Part shown: positions 62,022 through 64,000 of the stretch, in pieces | Layout: the number at the start of each line of letters is the position of its first letter | How positions within the stretch are numbered: the first letter of the stretch is position 1 | NCBI RefSeq assembly: GCF_028747805.1 | Contig: NZ_CP114887.1 | Coordinates: forward strand, 365,501-429,500 | Length of the DNA stretch: 64,000 nucleotides | Origin: Solibacillus daqui | GTDB taxonomy: Bacteria > Bacillota > Bacilli > Bacillales_A > Planococcaceae | Direction: 5' to 3' | Position numbers and translations under genes: made by a program | Notes under the pieces: generated by a model | What the model was told of the DNA's origin: nothing | The model's database searches: none | The model's input: only the letters and a program-made list of their open reading frames with translations

Positions 62022-64000
62022 ATGAAAAAATCTAGGAGTATTGCTTTAAAGCTATCTTCCCTAATTATCGGAGTATTTTTAGTATTATTTCTTGCTTATA
62101 CTTTGTTATCAGGTGTTGTTTTAAAGAATCAGAGTGTTGATGATGCAGAAAGTGCAACACTTCAAACTGCTGAATATTCTGCAGCAATAATGAATGAACG
62201 TTTCCAGAAAACAAACACTACATTACTGACGACAAAACGTATTATTGAGAGTATAGAGAAAAGAGAGCAACTTTCAGGAGAAACCATAATGAAAATTATG
62301 GAAACTAATTTACTCAATAATGAAGATTTACTTGGAGTAGGGGCTGTATTTGAAGAGAACTCTGCAACGATAGAGCCAACAATTAGTGCTAAATTAGTAG
62401 ATTCAAAAAATCGCTTTATCCCTTATTTAACTAAGGATGGAAGTTCGATATCAAAATCTTCTATTGAAGGTCTCGAAGATAAGAGTGTTTCAGAGTGGTA
62501 TTGGGTACCAAAGGAAGAAAAACGAGCAGTTTTAACAGAGCCATATGAATATAATGTAAATGGAAAGACAGTACTAATGACTACGATTGCTGTACCTGTA
62601 GTCAATTCTTCAGGAGCAGTTTTTGGCGTATTGACAGCTGATTTATCCATCGACTATTTAAATGGATTAACAGAGTCCGTAAAGCCAGATGGTGGCTATG
62701 CCGCAATTATTACAAATAACGGTATTTTAACTACCAATAGTTTTGCTGAGGCACTAGACGGAATAAATATGCAGGATACTTTGGATTGGACAAGTATTAA
62801 ACAAGCGATGGATAATGGCGAGCTAAAAAGTTTGTATATGGATTCCAAAGAGCTTAAGGAAAATTCGTTTAATGTTTTTGCACCGATGAAATTAGATGGC
62901 ATTGATGAAACTTGGACCGTACAATTAGTGTTGCCGGAATCCAAAATACTAGAAACTTTTAATCAAGTACTTATCTATACGATTATAGCTTCAGTTATTA
63001 TGGTTATTTTAATGTCGGCTGCTAGTGCGATGTTTATCTACAAACAACTGAAGCCGTTAAAGATTTTACGTGCATCTATTGAAACGGCAGCAAAGGGTGA
63101 CTTAACTCACAAAGTAGATGAGAAATTTATTAAACCTGATGAGATTGGTGCTGTTGCATTAGCCTATAATAACATGCTAGATCAAACGAATAGTGCCATT
63201 CAATCGGTGTTAGATTCTACTACATTGCTTAACCAATCATCCAATAATGTTCATGAAGCTATTAACGAAATTGTTGTTTCAAGTGAAGAAGTCTCAACAG
63301 CAATTGATGAAATTGCTAAAGGGACTTCGAAGCAATCAGAGGATACAGAAGAGACAAATTATCGAATGATTGACTTATCTGATCAAATTGATGCTATTAC
63401 AAACCTATCGAATGAAATGGATGAGCTATCGAATAAAACAATAGCTACTACAGATAAAGGAATGCAAGAAGTGGAAAGCTTACGTGAACGTAATGAAGAA
63501 ACGAATGCAATGAATGGACGCATTCAACAACAAATGGAGTCATTGGCCTCTAATATTGCCAACATTAATCAAATTATCTCGTCAATTCAAGGTATTACAG
63601 AGCAAACAAATTTATTAGCGTTAAATGCTAGTATAGAAGCAGCTCGTGCGGGTGAACATGGGAAAGGTTTTGCTGTTGTGGCTGAGGAAGTACGAAAGCT
63701 AGCGGAGCAATCCAAAAAGGAAACAGAAGTTATTCAGAAAACGGTATCTAGCATTTTAGAGAATTCGCAGCAAACCGTTGCTGTAATTGCTGCAAACGCT
63801 GATTTAACGAGGGCTCAAAATGAATCTGTGCAAAGCACTGAACTAGCATTTAAAGAAAATAGCGAGCTTTCACGTTCTATTGCAGCATCAATCAATGAGC
63901 TAATGACTAAACTTTCTTCTATGTTAGAGCATAAAAATCAAGCGATTATGGCGATTCAAAGTATATCTGCTATATCAGAGGAGACTGCGGCCTCTGCTGA
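62022..64000 (+). CDS. Methyl-accepting chemotaxis protein, 3' end beyond the window
   Basis: About 659 residues are visible and the frame is open at the window end. An AAAGGGGTG site precedes the ATG. A membrane helix (about 10-30) and a second (about 319-341) bracket a periplasm-equivalent dCache-type sensor ([52 protein letters not shown]). HAMP follows ([20 protein letters not shown]) and then the signalling hairpin tip [40 protein letters not shown]. It reports a small ligand to CheA/CheW. dCache sensors often bind amino acids. Confidence 0.95.
   Translation, partial: MKKSRSIALKLSSLIIGVFLVLFLAYTLLSGVVLKNQSVDDAESATLQTAEYSAAIMNERFQKTNTTLLTTKRIIESIEKREQLSGETIMKIMETNLLNNEDLLGVGAVFEENSATIEPTISAKLVDSKNRFIPYLTKDGSSISKSSIEGLEDKSVSEWYWVPKEEKRAVLTEPYEYNVNGKTVLMTTIAVPVVNSSGAVFGVLTADLSIDYLNGLTESVKPDGGYAAIITNNGILTTNSFAEALDGINMQDTLDWTSIKQAMDNGELKSLYMDSKELKENSFNVFAPMKLDGIDETWTVQLVLPESKILETFNQVLIYTIIASVIMVILMSAASAMFIYKQLKPLKILRASIETAAKGDLTHKVDEKFIKPDEIGAVALAYNNMLDQTNSAIQSVLDSTTLLNQSSNNVHEAINEIVVSSEEVSTAIDEIAKGTSKQSEDTEETNYRMIDLSDQIDAITNLSNEMDELSNKTIATTDKGMQEVESLRERNEETNAMNGRIQQQMESLASNIANINQIISSIQGITEQTNLLALNASIEAARAGEHGKGFAVVAEEVRKLAEQSKKETEVIQKTVSSILENSQQTVAVIAANADLTRAQNESVQSTELAFKENSELSRSIAASINELMTKLSSMLEHKNQAIMAIQSISAISEETAASA

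Overview
The window looks like chromosome of a low-GC Gram-positive bacterium of the order Bacillales, most likely Planococcaceae (Solibacillus/Lysinibacillus-like). Reasons: AT-rich DNA, strong AGGAGG-type ribosome sites with ATG/GTG/TTG starts, Rho-independent terminators after most genes, LAxC lipoproteins, an Spx paralogue, SE1832 and YfmM-like proteins, and a LysM-3D wall protein. No rRNA, tRNA, CRISPR array or transposase was seen.

Layout. 1-3187 (minus): the start of a DUF3427-type helicase, a Nudix hydrolase, and a phage-like replication pair (DnaD/Phg_2220_C-type protein and DnaB-like helicase). The DnaB reading frame is broken by one missing base. 3799-17969 (plus): one 14-kb catabolic block. 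It holds a two-component flavin monooxygenase, an IclR regulator, a complete 3-hydroxyanthranilate meta-cleavage pathway to pyruvate and acetyl-CoA, a three-gene TRAP transporter and an MFS transporter. The best reading is anthranilate -> 3-hydroxyanthranilate -> aminocarboxymuconate semialdehyde -> 2-aminomuconate -> 4-oxalocrotonate -> 2-oxopentenoate -> 4-hydroxy-2-oxovalerate -> pyruvate + acetaldehyde -> acetyl-CoA, as described for Geobacillus thermodenitrificans NG80-2. 18101-20021 (minus): an aldehyde dehydrogenase and its DUF779 partner, behind three phased palindromes. 20440-23421: AbrB-type membrane protein, heme O synthase and a SnoaL-like protein. 23660-26883 (minus): M20 dipeptidase and a frameshifted KimA-like permease.

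27419-29477 holds an unusual pair: a PlsY-like acyltransferase overlapping a fused GNAT-aminotransferase. Next come an orphan ECF sigma factor and about 1 kb of gene-free DNA with two elaborate hairpin elements. 31259-36335: MarR regulator, Spx paralogue with CxxS in place of CxxC, ABC-F protein, SE1832 protein, SpsG/PseG-like protein and a Rossmann oxidoreductase. 36721-42962: FMN reductase, HxlR regulator divergent from MFS/aldo-keto reductase, VOC protein, and zinc alcohol dehydrogenase divergent from TetR. 43234-47498: two-component system divergent from a two-gene ABC exporter. 47971-52969: second MFS pump, orphan flagellin with a cysteine cluster, HEAT protein and LysM-3D protein. 53128-60955: AGCS symporter, quinone reductase divergent from MarR with two matching operators, LOG protein, MazG-like protein, Lipoprotein_15 lipoprotein with ECF sigma/RskA anti-sigma, and a FadR-like regulator with a fatty acid hydroxylase. 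61191-64000: DUF1761 membrane protein, a small broken secreted gene, and a chemotaxis receptor cut by the window end.

The most striking non-coding signals are a dispersed hairpin repeat with a compensatory base change (27202-27390 and 36341-36492, decayed copy at 36538-36612), a nested hairpin element (30486-30689), and a short motif found four times just after terminators.
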